A stretch of DNA of 64,000 nt from an uncultured Prevotella sp. (GTDB lineage: Bacteria > Bacteroidota > Bacteroidia > Bacteroidales > Bacteroidaceae). Within the stretch, counting starts at the first letter, position 1, and the number at the start of each line of letters is the position of its first letter. The DNA is taken from NCBI RefSeq assembly GCF_946407605.1, contig NZ_CAMJOS010000014.1, positions 1-64,000 on the forward strand, in the 5' to 3' direction. A program made the position numbers and the translations under genes. Below the pieces are notes generated by a model. The model did not search any database, was not told where the DNA came from, and worked only from the letters and a program-made list of their open reading frames with translations. Below, one piece after another: positions 52,589 to 63,083 of the stretch.

Positions 52589-54106
52589 ATGAAAAAGACG
52601 ATAATACCTGTCGTCCTCTGTGCAGTGACACTGACGCCAGCATTGGCTCAGCAGCAGGACCATAAAGACCCCATGCCCGACCTCAACGAGGTCAATATGC
52701 CGTTGTTCCAGACCAAGTACACCGCCGACCCGTCGCCTATCGTGGTGGGCGACACCCTGTTCCTCTTCACCTCTCATGACTCGTCACCTGAGGATATCCC
52801 CGATGAGAACGAGAAGAACTCTGCCGGCTTCTTCATGTACGACTGGCTGCTGTGGAGCACCACCGATATGGCCAACTGGACCGAGTATGGTGCTGTGGCC
52901 TCGCTGAAGGAGTTTAAATGGCGCAGTCGTGAAAACGGTGCCTGGGCCATCCAGACCGTTGAGCGCGATGGTAAGTACTACCTCTATGCTCCGCTCCATG
53001 GTCATGGCATCGGCGTGCTGGTGGCCGACACCCCTTACGGTCCCTTCCGCGACCCACTGGGCAAGCCTCTGGTATGGCAGAAGGAACATTGGGATGATAT
53101 CGACCCCTCCGTCTTCATCGATGACGACGGTCAGGCCTATATGTACTGGGGCAACCCCCATGTCTATTGCGTCAAGCTCAATAAGGACATGATCTCTACC
53201 GAGGGCGATATCCTCGTGCTCAACCCTGCCGACGGCGTGATGCGTCCCGTCAAGCAGGAGGGTGCTAAGATCAACCTCCGCATCCCTGGCAGCCAGAAAG
53301 CCAACTGGAAGGTGAAGAACTACCAGGAAGGACCTTGGTTCTACAAGCGCAACGGCAAGTACTACCTGGCTTACGCCACCACCTGCTGTCCTGAGGCGCT
53401 GGGCTATGCCATGAGCGATAGCCCCACTGGTCCTTGGGAGTGGAAGAACTACATCATGCGTCCTACGGAGCGTGACCGTGGTAACCATCCTGGCATCTGC
53501 GACTTCAAGGGCCGTTCATACATCTTCGGACAGGACTACGACCTGATGCACCTCGACACCTATATCCATCACGAGCGTCGTAGCGTCAGCGCCAGCGAGA
53601 TTGTCTATCTTGAGGACGGTACCATCCCTGAGATTCCCTACTGGCTCGACCAGAAGCCCATGAAGCAGCTCCACTGGCTCAACCCCTACCAGCGTGTGGA
53701 GGCCGAGACCATGGCCTGGGGCAAGGGCTTGAAGAGTGCTAAGATGGGCATCCCCAATACTGGCGTGGTAAACGATATGCCAGAGTCACTTGGCAAGCGC
53801 AACATGTATATCTACGATGTCGACAACGGCGAGTATATCCGTCTGCGTGGCGTGGACTTCGGTGCCGGTGCCAAGGTGTTCAGCATTGCTGCCGCCTCTC
53901 TGGGCCGCTGCACCATCACCCTGCGTCTCGACTCAGAGACAGGTCCCGTCGTTGGTACCGTCAACATGGGTGTTACGGGCTCGCTCGATACCTACAAGCA
54001 GTTCTCGGCAAAGGTGCGTGGTGCCAACAGCGTGCACGACTTGTATCTCTGCTTCAGCAATGTAGAGGGCGACATACATTTGGATTATTGGTCATTTAAA
54101 CAATAG
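52589..54106 (+). CDS. GH43-CBM6 arabinofuranosidase/xylosidase
   Basis: A 505-residue exported enzyme. Signal peptide (about 1-20); GH43 propeller (about 40-345) with the acids in YTADPSPIVVGDT, DDIDPSVFIDDDG and NYQEGPWFYKRNG; CBM6-like domain (about 365-505) with YQRVEAETMAWGKG, YDVDNGEYIRLRGVDFG and VHDLYLCFSN. It is a paralogue of the GH43-CBM6 part of the preceding gene without the esterase. An ATG at 52583 is two codons upstream and may be used instead. The gap is 28 bp from the previous gene and 6 bp to the next. Confidence 0.92.
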   Translation: MKKTIIPVVLCAVTLTPALAQQQDHKDPMPDLNEVNMPLFQTKYTADPSPIVVGDTLFLFTSHDSSPEDIPDENEKNSAGFFMYDWLLWSTTDMANWTEYGAVASLKEFKWRSRENGAWAIQTVERDGKYYLYAPLHGHGIGVLVADTPYGPFRDPLGKPLVWQKEHWDDIDPSVFIDDDGQAYMYWGNPHVYCVKLNKDMISTEGDILVLNPADGVMRPVKQEGAKINLRIPGSQKANWKVKNYQEGPWFYKRNGKYYLAYATTCCPEALGYAMSDSPTGPWEWKNYIMRPTERDRGNHPGICDFKGRSYIFGQDYDLMHLDTYIHHERRSVSASEIVYLEDGTIPEIPYWLDQKPMKQLHWLNPYQRVEAETMAWGKGLKSAKMGIPNTGVVNDMPESLGKRNMYIYDVDNGEYIRLRGVDFGAGAKVFSIAAASLGRCTITLRLDSETGPVVGTVNMGVTGSLDTYKQFSAKVRGANSVHDLYLCFSNVEGDIHLDYWSFKQ

Positions 54107-56089
<1,983 letters not shown>

Positions 56090-56111
56090 TTATCCTGTTG
56101 AAAACAATATC

Positions 56112-56150
56112 CAAGGGCGGGCCCAACTGAAAAGGTTGAGTCCGCTCTTG
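56112..56150 (+). terminator. terminator of the hydrolase operon
   Basis: A 16-bp stem with G-T pairs (56112-56127 with 56135-56150) and a TGAAAAG loop, 22 bp after the CE6-CE1 stop. No perfect U-run follows. Confidence 0.7.
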
Positions 56151-56202
56151 ACTGTATTGTGCATCGTTCTTTAGCAAACAGAAACAAAAAAACACGGAAA
56201 TA

Positions 56203-56234
56203 TTTGATGGTAAAAGAAAAAATCACTATATTTG
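56203..56234 (+). promoter_or_regulatory. promoter of cytidylate-kinase-like gene
   Basis: TTTG at 56203-56206, 20 bp, TATATTTG at 56227-56234; an exact match to the Bacteroidetes pattern. The leader is about 70 nt and A/T-rich. Confidence 0.7.
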
Positions 56235-56309
56235 CATCCGGTTTATAACAATAACCACGATACAGAAGAACAATATATTAACAAGGAAAATAATAATTAT
56301 TACGACTAT

Positions 56310-56951
56310 ATGGACAAGAAGCAGCAATTCGTGATTACCATCAACCGCGAGCTCGGTAGTGGTGGACGCACCGTAGGTGAGAAACTGGCGCAGAAACTTG
56401 GCGTATCCTTCTACGACAAGGCCGTTGTCAAGGGCTTGGAAGAGAAATACAATCTCAGCGTAGAGGAGATTGAAAAGATGAAGGGACGCAAGACCAAATG
56501 GTGGTCTGACTTCAAGCGCGTGGTAGGCGTTGGCGAGGGACTCCTCAACAGCAGCTATTATATTGCTGTTACGGGTAAGGAGCCCGACACGCTGACCACC
56601 GAAAGAGTGTTTCAGGCCGAGACAGAGATATTGGAGGGCATCGCCCAGGAGGAGTCGTGCGTCATTGCTGGCCGCAGCGGGTTCTTTGTATTCCGCAATC
56701 ACCCCAACCACCTGAGCATACTCATTCAGGCATCCAAACCCTTCCGTGTCTGCCGCTTAATGCGCAAGCGCAACATGTCGGAAGAAGAGGCTCTTCAAAC
56801 TATCGAAAAGGTTGACAAGCAGCGCGAGAACTACGTCAAGCGCTATACAGACAGCTCTCGTTACGATACTCGTAACTACAACCTCGTCATCTCTGCCGAT
56901 GGCAAGACCGAGGACGAGATTGTCGATCTGATTCTGTCATACATCGATTGA
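56310..56951 (+). CDS. cytidylate kinase-like family protein
   Basis: A 213-residue P-loop protein of the AAA_26/cytidylate-kinase-like family: ITINRELGSGGRTVGEKLAQKLGVSFYDK is a variant nucleotide-binding loop without the classic GxxxxGK, which is typical of this family, followed by CVIAGRSGFFVF and an RKRNMSEEEALQTIEKVDKQRENYVKRY lid-like region. The substrate is unknown. The ATG at 56310 is used because the upstream open frame is A/T-rich leader. Confidence 0.85.
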   Translation: MDKKQQFVITINRELGSGGRTVGEKLAQKLGVSFYDKAVVKGLEEKYNLSVEEIEKMKGRKTKWWSDFKRVVGVGEGLLNSSYYIAVTGKEPDTLTTERVFQAETEILEGIAQEESCVIAGRSGFFVFRNHPNHLSILIQASKPFRVCRLMRKRNMSEEEALQTIEKVDKQRENYVKRYTDSSRYDTRNYNLVISADGKTEDEIVDLILSYID

Positions 56952-57060
56952 ACTCGAACTCATCCATCGCTAGTATCCCCAACCCTTCTGTCTTCAATCA
57001 ACGCTTGTTATGGAGACGTCATTTTTTGACTTGAATATTTGTCGATAAGAGAATATGTTT

Positions 57061-57267
57061 GTACCTCTGAGCTTCGCTCGAAGGTACTTCCGCTCGAGAA
57101 AACTCAAAATTCTTTTGGTTTTCTTCTCGCTTATTCGTACCTCTGAGCTTCGCTCGCGCTCGGCATCCCGTAGGGTGACGCTTGCTACCAACGGGACGCA
57201 AGAAGGTACTTCCGCTCGAGAAAACTCAAAATTCTTTTGGTTTTCTTCTCGCTTATTCGTACCTTTG
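57061..57267 (+). repeat. tandem promoter-bearing elements before the TPR regulator
   Basis: Two exact 62-bp direct repeats, 57081-57142 and 57203-57264, each with AAGGTAC and GTACCT inverted ends and an internal CGAGAAAAC..GTTTTCTTCTCG dyad. Each carries TTTG plus 20 bp plus a -7 box. The second copy's box is intact (TACCTTTG, 57260-57267), the first is altered to TACCTCTG. The 60 bp between them contain a GC-rich palindrome (about 57163-57201). The region 56952-57276 holds nothing else that I recognise. Confidence 0.8.
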
Positions 57268-57276
57268 CAGGCATCT

Positions 57277-58920
57277 ATGAGAGCCATCAGACATCTACAC
57301 TTCGCTGTTTGCCTCGCCCTTGTCCTGGCTTCCGTTGTTGCCTGCAGCAACAACGGGGAGGAGATGCGCCGCCAGCTCAACGAGCTGCAGGCCCGCAATC
57401 AGGCCGACTCTCTGATGACCGACGACTCGTTGGCCCTCACCCTCTGTGAGTATTTCGACTCTCACGGCACCCCCAACGAGCAGATGCTCGCCCACTATCT
57501 ATTAGCCCGCACCTATGCTGATATGGGTGAGGCCCCGCAGGCTCTTGATGAGTTCCATCAAGCTGCCGACTGTGCCGATACCACAGCCGTCGATTGTGAT
57601 TATCGGTTACTTGCAAAGATTCATGCACAGACAGCTAACCTTTTCTCTTATCAGATGATGCCTCAAGAAATGCTTGCAGAGCTTAGGCTAATGGAGATGT
57701 ATTCACAAAAATGCAATGATTCTATCTATCAGACTCTTGCAATAGAATGGCAACATAGCGCTTATGAAATGTTAGGAGACACCACCAACGCTATTATGAC
57801 AATAAAAAAGGCATATGACAGATATCTTCACTTAGGTAGAAATGATATGGCTAATAATTGCCTGCCCGCATTAGTAGGATATTTGGTTAATTCTCATGAA
57901 CTTGTCGAGTCTAAAACTTATATGAACTTATATGAAGAATCCATATCCCAAAATCAAGATGAACATTATACTTATATCCCTGAATTATATTACTTTTATA
58001 AAGGTAACTATTACCTTGCCGTCAATATACCAGATTCTGCAGAATATTATTATAGGCATGTTTTAAAAACATCCCAAGATATAAATAGCATAGAGGCTGC
58101 AAGTTTGGGGTTGTATAGGCTGTATAAATCATTGGGGGAAACGGATTCTGTAGCCAAGTATGCAGATTTATGTTATCAAGTAAGCGAAGACCGCTTTAAA
58201 CAGTACAATTCCGAAGAACTGCGTCACATGCAGGCACTTTATAACTATACGAGAAACCAATCGCTTGCTATGAAAAAAACAGAAGAGGCAGATCGCAATT
58301 TCCACAAATTCTTGCTTACTGGGAGCGTCGCATTATTGCTTGTGGTTTTCCTATGTGCTGTTATATTGACAAATCGTCAAAGGAAGCGTGCAGAAATAAA
58401 TCGTTTAAAGGCAGAATATTCCCATGCACTTGAGCAACAAGAACAAGCAAGGCAAGAGATAGCGCTTTTACAACATCGGGAATTTGAGACCTTGTTAGAG
58501 CAGAAACAAAGTAAGATAGACGAACATCAGAAAAAGATAGATAATATCGAGAAACTGCTCTATTCCGAAAAGAATCTTGAGAACCAACTAGCTAATACGG
58601 ACATATATCGTCGATTTGTGTATCTTGCACAGAATACAAATAAGCATATTTATGTAGACGATTGGAAAAAACTTTGTCAGATGATAGATACTGCCTTGCC
58701 CGGTTTCCGTACAAAGCTGTATTCTAATTACCATCTTAGCGAAAATGATTATCGTCTATGTGTTCTTCTCCGTCTTCATTTCTCGCTTCCAGAAATAAGC
58801 ATATTACTTTCAGAGAACTCCGTTTATCTTTCCAAAAGACGTAAATATCTTCTTTCTAAATTGTTTAATCAGGAAGGAAAGCCTGAAAAATTTGACTCCT
58901 TAATCAAATCAATTTCATAG
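57277..58920 (+). CDS. TPR transmembrane regulator with C-terminal HTH-like domain
   Basis: A 547-residue protein. Signal peptide or lipobox at the start (VVACS, Cys at about 23); TPR-like helical repeats (about 45-325); one membrane helix (about 345-365, LLTGSVALLLVVFLCAVIL); a long coiled coil (about 370-450); and a C-terminal region with NYHLSENDYRLCVLLRLHFSLPEISILL resembling the LuxR/SpoIIE-like HTH of Bacteroidetes TPR regulators. It would sense something in the periplasm and act in the cytoplasm. Base composition shifts from GC-rich to AT-rich near 57,600, inside the gene. The ATG at 57277 lies 9 bp after the -7 box. Confidence 0.8.
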   Translation: MRAIRHLHFAVCLALVLASVVACSNNGEEMRRQLNELQARNQADSLMTDDSLALTLCEYFDSHGTPNEQMLAHYLLARTYADMGEAPQALDEFHQAADCADTTAVDCDYRLLAKIHAQTANLFSYQMMPQEMLAELRLMEMYSQKCNDSIYQTLAIEWQHSAYEMLGDTTNAIMTIKKAYDRYLHLGRNDMANNCLPALVGYLVNSHELVESKTYMNLYEESISQNQDEHYTYIPELYYFYKGNYYLAVNIPDSAEYYYRHVLKTSQDINSIEAASLGLYRLYKSLGETDSVAKYADLCYQVSEDRFKQYNSEELRHMQALYNYTRNQSLAMKKTEEADRNFHKFLLTGSVALLLVVFLCAVILTNRQRKRAEINRLKAEYSHALEQQEQARQEIALLQHREFETLLEQKQSKIDEHQKKIDNIEKLLYSEKNLENQLANTDIYRRFVYLAQNTNKHIYVDDWKKLCQMIDTALPGFRTKLYSNYHLSENDYRLCVLLRLHFSLPEISILLSENSVYLSKRRKYLLSKLFNQEGKPEKFDSLIKSIS

Positions 58921-59017
58921 TCTAAGTTGCTGAATCCTAGCGAGGAACATCAGAATTAGGAAATTTTTTGGAAATTATTTCATGGTAGTAGTTCTTCCAT
59001 GTTTGCAAGTAAAAGCA

Positions 59018-59025
59018 TATCTTTG
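59018..59025 (+). promoter_or_regulatory. -7 box before DUF3244-like gene
   Basis: TATCTTTG, 29 bp before the ATG. No well-spaced -33 TTTG. Confidence 0.45.
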
Positions 59026-59054
59026 CAGCACTAATTTTTTTAAACCTATTAATT

Positions 59055-59429
59055 ATGAAGAAACTATTATTGATTTTAGTGCTGTTATGCTATGTTAGCA
59101 CAAAAGCAAGTGCACAACATTTAGTTAATGAATTGACTTTTATTGTTGAGCATGTTAACACCGGAGGGACAAATAATCCTCTGCCCAAATCCCCGGAACT
59201 GCCACCCGATGCTCCTGAGGCAACTCTTGAGGACAATGTTCTTACGTTCACGTCTTCTCATGATGACTACACACTGACATTACTGGATGAAGATAGTGAG
59301 GTGGTTTATCAGACTGTTGTACCAAGCTCTGTTAGTGTTGTTGTGCTTCCTGCCACCCTTTCTGGCGACTTTGAACTACAATTAGACTATGGTGGCAATT
59401 ACTATTTCTATTGCGAAATAGCATTATAA
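59055..59429 (+). CDS. small secreted DUF3244-like protein
   Basis: A 124-residue protein with a signal peptide (about 1-21) and a compact Ig-like beta domain: PEATLEDNVLTFTSSHDDYTLTLLD followed by VVYQTVV and FELQLDYGGNYYFYCEIAL. This layout is that of DUF3244 proteins, common in Prevotella and without known function. It is monocistronic, between its own -7 box and a terminator, next to the TPR regulator. Such proteins often accompany surface protease genes; a direct role is not established. Confidence 0.65.
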   Translation: MKKLLLILVLLCYVSTKASAQHLVNELTFIVEHVNTGGTNNPLPKSPELPPDAPEATLEDNVLTFTSSHDDYTLTLLDEDSEVVYQTVVPSSVSVVVLPATLSGDFELQLDYGGNYYFYCEIAL

Positions 59430-59436
59430 TCTGAAA

Positions 59437-59468
59437 AAAGGTGTGGGGACATAACGCCTCACACCTTT
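59437..59468 (+). terminator. intrinsic terminator after DUF3244-like gene
   Basis: A 12-bp stem (59437-59448 with 59457-59468) followed by TCTATTATTCTTT. Confidence 0.75.
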
Positions 59469-59513
59469 CTATTATTCTTTATTAGTACGAAATAAACTAA
59501 AACTATTATATCG

Positions 59514-60647
59514 ATGAAAAAGACTTTATTACTACTCGCCTGTATAGGCATTGCTATCACTTCTAGTGCTCAGTTGAAGGTTAATAGTAATGGTAAAGTT
59601 GCTATTGGTACCACTGAGAATCCAACTTCCCAATTAGCTTTTGGCGCAAAAGGAAACACCTATGCAAAAACATATTTCGAAGGTGATGGACGTGTTATAC
59701 AAATTAAAGCCCTAGGTAAAAGCAGCAATATGTCTAGCTCTATGTATGGAGCAGGCTTATTTGTAACAGGAACCCCAACTCTAAATTCTGGAATTGTAGG
59801 TGTGAGTAGTCAAATTACCGGAACTTATTCGTCGTCAAATGGCTATGCCGTTGGAGTTCTTGGCACAGCAGGAAATGGTGCCAGTGGCTATAATTATGGA
59901 GTCTCAGGATATCTAAATAGTGGAAGAAATGGCGCTGGTATTTTTGGCTCAGTTGATGGAGATGGTCATTCAAAATGTATCAATGACCGCTATGCTGGCT
60001 ATTTCCTTGGTAAAGTGTACGTGGAAGGCGATTTCTTTTTGTATTATCAACATATGTTTAAATGGGCAAATGAGCCGTTTATGCCAAATCGGCAACCTAT
60101 GGGAAGTGTATTGAACAAAGTAAAAGCAATAAACCCAATTGCATTTAAATTCGCATCAAGTACCGACTCCACTTATGCACTGTCTGCCCAAGATATAGAT
60201 TCTATTTTTCCTGGCATGGTATGTCCTAATGGGGGATATGTAGATTATTTAGAGATGATTCCAATTTTAATTAAAACGATTCAAGAAATGCAACAGGAAA
60301 TAGAGATTTTACAGACATTGGTTCCTGAGGCTTCACGGTATAATGATAACATGAACACGGCTTCAGCATATAGACAAAAATCATTATTCCATGATGCAGT
60401 ATTATTTCAAAACAGTCCCAATCCATTCTCTAATAGTACAACAATCCGTTTTAAGTTGCCAGACGATGTGCAGAATGCCTATATCTGTATTTTCAACATG
60501 AACGGAAGTCTGAAAAAGAAAATTCCTGTTGATTCATCTATGGATAGCATTTCTGTCAATAGTTATGACCTGGGTTCAGGAATGTATCTTTATTCATTAA
60601 TAATTGGAGGGCAGGAAGTAGACACGAAGAAAATGATTATATCATAG
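59514..60647 (+). CDS. secreted tail-fibre-like protein with type IX C-terminal domain
   Basis: A 377-residue protein. Signal peptide (1-19); Gly/Ser/Asn-rich beta repeats (about 20-165) like phage tail-fibre proteins; a chaperone-like S74-type region (about 180-260, NKVKAINPIAFKF, LSAQDIDSIFP, DYLEMIPILIKTIQEMQQEIEILQ) without obvious catalytic pair; a C-terminal type A sorting domain (about 295-377) with FQNSPNPFSNSTTIRFKLP and GMYLYSLIIGG. The tail predicts export by the type IX system and surface attachment. The host function is unknown. Confidence 0.8.
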   Translation: MKKTLLLLACIGIAITSSAQLKVNSNGKVAIGTTENPTSQLAFGAKGNTYAKTYFEGDGRVIQIKALGKSSNMSSSMYGAGLFVTGTPTLNSGIVGVSSQITGTYSSSNGYAVGVLGTAGNGASGYNYGVSGYLNSGRNGAGIFGSVDGDGHSKCINDRYAGYFLGKVYVEGDFFLYYQHMFKWANEPFMPNRQPMGSVLNKVKAINPIAFKFASSTDSTYALSAQDIDSIFPGMVCPNGGYVDYLEMIPILIKTIQEMQQEIEILQTLVPEASRYNDNMNTASAYRQKSLFHDAVLFQNSPNPFSNSTTIRFKLPDDVQNAYICIFNMNGSLKKKIPVDSSMDSISVNSYDLGSGMYLYSLIIGGQEVDTKKMIIS

Positions 60648-60712
60648 CTTTGACTCAATGGAACTTCTCTATTACGTCCGATTGTTTAATACGACTAATA
60701 AAGTGGGGGTAT

Positions 60713-63001
60713 ATGAAGCCGATATTTATATATATTATAATGTTTGTATCATCAGTAGTCGCCGATGCACAAACAACAAAAAGAATTACGTTGGAGTTCT
60801 GTCAAAATGATTTTGAAATACAAAAGGAAGGTTCCCTCTATTCAATTAGTACAAAGAACCATACATTCGTATTTGATAATGATTATAATTCTCCTGCACT
60901 TCCATATGCTTGTGTTAATATCTTAATAGGAAAAAATGATAATTACATAGGCTATGCGATCTCAACAGAGCATACACTTATGGGAGAAAATGTTGATTTG
61001 GAATCTAATCCTATTTGCTTTCCAATAGATAATGGTATTGATGTTCGAAAAATGACAAGAATGAATAGTCCTTATAAAGAGGCGTTTTATCCTAGAGAGA
61101 AGGTTAGGTATACAGGAACTCATTATCTGGGAGAATATAAATTCTTGTCATTCCTGATTTGTCCGTTTGAATATGATGCAGAAAAGGGGAACTTATTTCT
61201 AGATACGACAATTAACATTGACATCAAACTTGATAATGCTGTTGACAATAGAGATAACAACACTCCGTCTAAAAAGTCAGCCTTGGAGCAAATAGTAAAA
61301 CTGGTTGCAAATCCTGAGGATGTAGACTTATTGTACCAGACAGAGAATCTAAGACATTTTTATTCAGATACCCTTTATCATTATTTGATTATTACCGTAG
61401 ATTCATTAAAGGATGAGTACCAGCGTTTGGCAGATTGGAAAACGGAAAAGGGTTGTAGGGCAGAGGTCGTTACGTTGGAAGAGATTAACAATACATATAC
61501 AACTGATACAACCTTTGTTCGTATTAAGAAAATGATAAAGAATTACTACAATAGGAGAGACTGGGACTTGCAGTATGTGTTGCTTGGTGGTGCGACCAAC
61601 CTTATTCCCACATTAAAATGTTATTCGAGGATATCATTCATTAATGGAAATGAATATACTAACGGGGCTTGCGATATCTATTATTCCTGTCTTAGGGATA
61701 TCGACTGGGACAAGAATCATAATGGAATATATGGAGAAATAACAGATACCATAGATTATTTTCAATGGTGTTCTGTTTCAAGGATGTCAACAGAAAATGC
61801 ATTAGAAGCAAAGACAAATGTAGATAAAGTAATTGAGTATGAACAAAATCCAGATACTATTGGTTGGAAAAATGAGATATTAATGTGCGGTAATAAATTA
61901 GATAGATGTGTAGCAATAAATGAGTCTGGAGACAGTATTAGCGATGCACAGGTGATATGTGATAGTTTGTATTCTAGATATATCAGTTCCACAGGCTGGA
62001 ATGGATTAAAATACAGATTTTATGATACAGGTACAGACCACCCTGATAGTGCAAACTATGATGTGACAGCAGAAAATTTGCAGTCAGAACTGGAAAAAGG
62101 ATATGCGTTTGCACATGTCTTAACACATGGAAACACTAACAGATGGACAATGGAAAGACTTATATGGTACCATACATATCATGCCAATAATTTGGTCTCG
62201 CCTAGATATACCGTTATTATGACAGAAGCTTGTCACACAAATGATATATCTTCGCCATCATCATTCTTAGGGAAATCTTTTATGAATAGTCCTCGTAATG
62301 GTATTATTGCTTATTATGGTTGTAGTGAAACAAGCATTACCTATGGTAGTAATGCTAATGGACCTGCGGATATATTTACTGGTGAAGCATGGAAGGCATT
62401 GTTTTCTGGGACACCACAAATAGGAAAAGCAATAAAAGAATCTAGAAATTTATTCTCTTCTGCTTGTAATAGCTATTGTGATACACGATGGCAATATCTC
62501 TTTATGACATTATTGGGCGACCCAGAATTGACGATTCATACACAAAAGCCACAGCCGATCTCAAATATGCAGATTACTCACAGATACGAGGACATCTCTT
62601 GGGTCTTTGCAGAAGACAATGCAAAAGTCTGTGTTATGAGTCGTTTTGATATGGGGCAAAGCTATTATAGTGTTTGGGACTATTATGGACAACCCACATT
62701 TACTCTTCAGCCAAATGAGTATCTCGTAACTGTGACACGAGCTAATTGCTTGCCATACCAGACGATTTTTGGAAATGTAGTATATCTTCAAAATGAGAAA
62801 TTATCAAATAATCTCAATGTCCTTGCAGAACAAGTGAATATTGGCAGCGATGTTAACTCCAATCGCCCCCAAGGACCTGTCGTTGTTGAAAATGGTTCAT
62901 CTACCATATCAGCAGAATTTGGTACAACAATTTATAGTGATTTTGAGGTAAAATTAGGCGCATCATTAGAAATAAATGGTAATAGTTCTATTACTCAGTA
63001 A
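60713..63001 (+). CDS. gingipain-family (C25) cysteine peptidase, secreted
   Basis: A 762-residue protein. Signal peptide (about 1-21); propeptide-like beta region (about 25-200); C25 caspase-fold domain (about 215-620) with YLIITVDSLKDEYQRLADWKTEKG, LQYVLLGGATNLIPT, the catalytic His472 in LTHGNTN and Cys507 in TEACHT, and FMTLLGDPELTIHT at its end; a beta domain (about 625-700) and a terminal beta segment (about 700-762) with GSDVNSNRPQGPVVVENG. Length and motif order match gingipain-like peptidases. The tail is not a clear type A sorting domain. It follows the tail-fibre gene by 65 bp. Confidence 0.88.
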   Translation: MKPIFIYIIMFVSSVVADAQTTKRITLEFCQNDFEIQKEGSLYSISTKNHTFVFDNDYNSPALPYACVNILIGKNDNYIGYAISTEHTLMGENVDLESNPICFPIDNGIDVRKMTRMNSPYKEAFYPREKVRYTGTHYLGEYKFLSFLICPFEYDAEKGNLFLDTTINIDIKLDNAVDNRDNNTPSKKSALEQIVKLVANPEDVDLLYQTENLRHFYSDTLYHYLIITVDSLKDEYQRLADWKTEKGCRAEVVTLEEINNTYTTDTTFVRIKKMIKNYYNRRDWDLQYVLLGGATNLIPTLKCYSRISFINGNEYTNGACDIYYSCLRDIDWDKNHNGIYGEITDTIDYFQWCSVSRMSTENALEAKTNVDKVIEYEQNPDTIGWKNEILMCGNKLDRCVAINESGDSISDAQVICDSLYSRYISSTGWNGLKYRFYDTGTDHPDSANYDVTAENLQSELEKGYAFAHVLTHGNTNRWTMERLIWYHTYHANNLVSPRYTVIMTEACHTNDISSPSSFLGKSFMNSPRNGIIAYYGCSETSITYGSNANGPADIFTGEAWKALFSGTPQIGKAIKESRNLFSSACNSYCDTRWQYLFMTLLGDPELTIHTQKPQPISNMQITHRYEDISWVFAEDNAKVCVMSRFDMGQSYYSVWDYYGQPTFTLQPNEYLVTVTRANCLPYQTIFGNVVYLQNEKLSNNLNVLAEQVNIGSDVNSNRPQGPVVVENGSSTISAEFGTTIYSDFEVKLGASLEINGNSSITQ

Positions 63002-63041
63002 AAAAGTGGCTCGAAACAGAACAACGTATTGAGAATTTTAT

Positions 63042-63049
63042 TATCTTTG
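63042..63049 (+). promoter_or_regulatory. -7 box before the last gene
   Basis: TATCTTTG, 34 bp before the ATG. Confidence 0.45.
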
Positions 63050-63083
63050 CAGAAAATGTGTGAAACCCAATAATTGAAGTGTT

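Noticed and set aside
57081..57264. CRISPR or insertion sequence with transposase
   Set aside because: There are only two copies with one spacer and no transposase frame; it fits a small non-coding promoter element better.
57055..57276. N-terminal extension of the TPR regulator to 57055
   Set aside because: The extension translates the promoter repeats and their -7 boxes; the signal peptide begins at the ATG at 57277.
59514..60647. Prophage tail gene
   Set aside because: Despite tail-fibre-like repeats the protein has a signal peptide and a type IX C-terminal domain, and no other phage gene is nearby.
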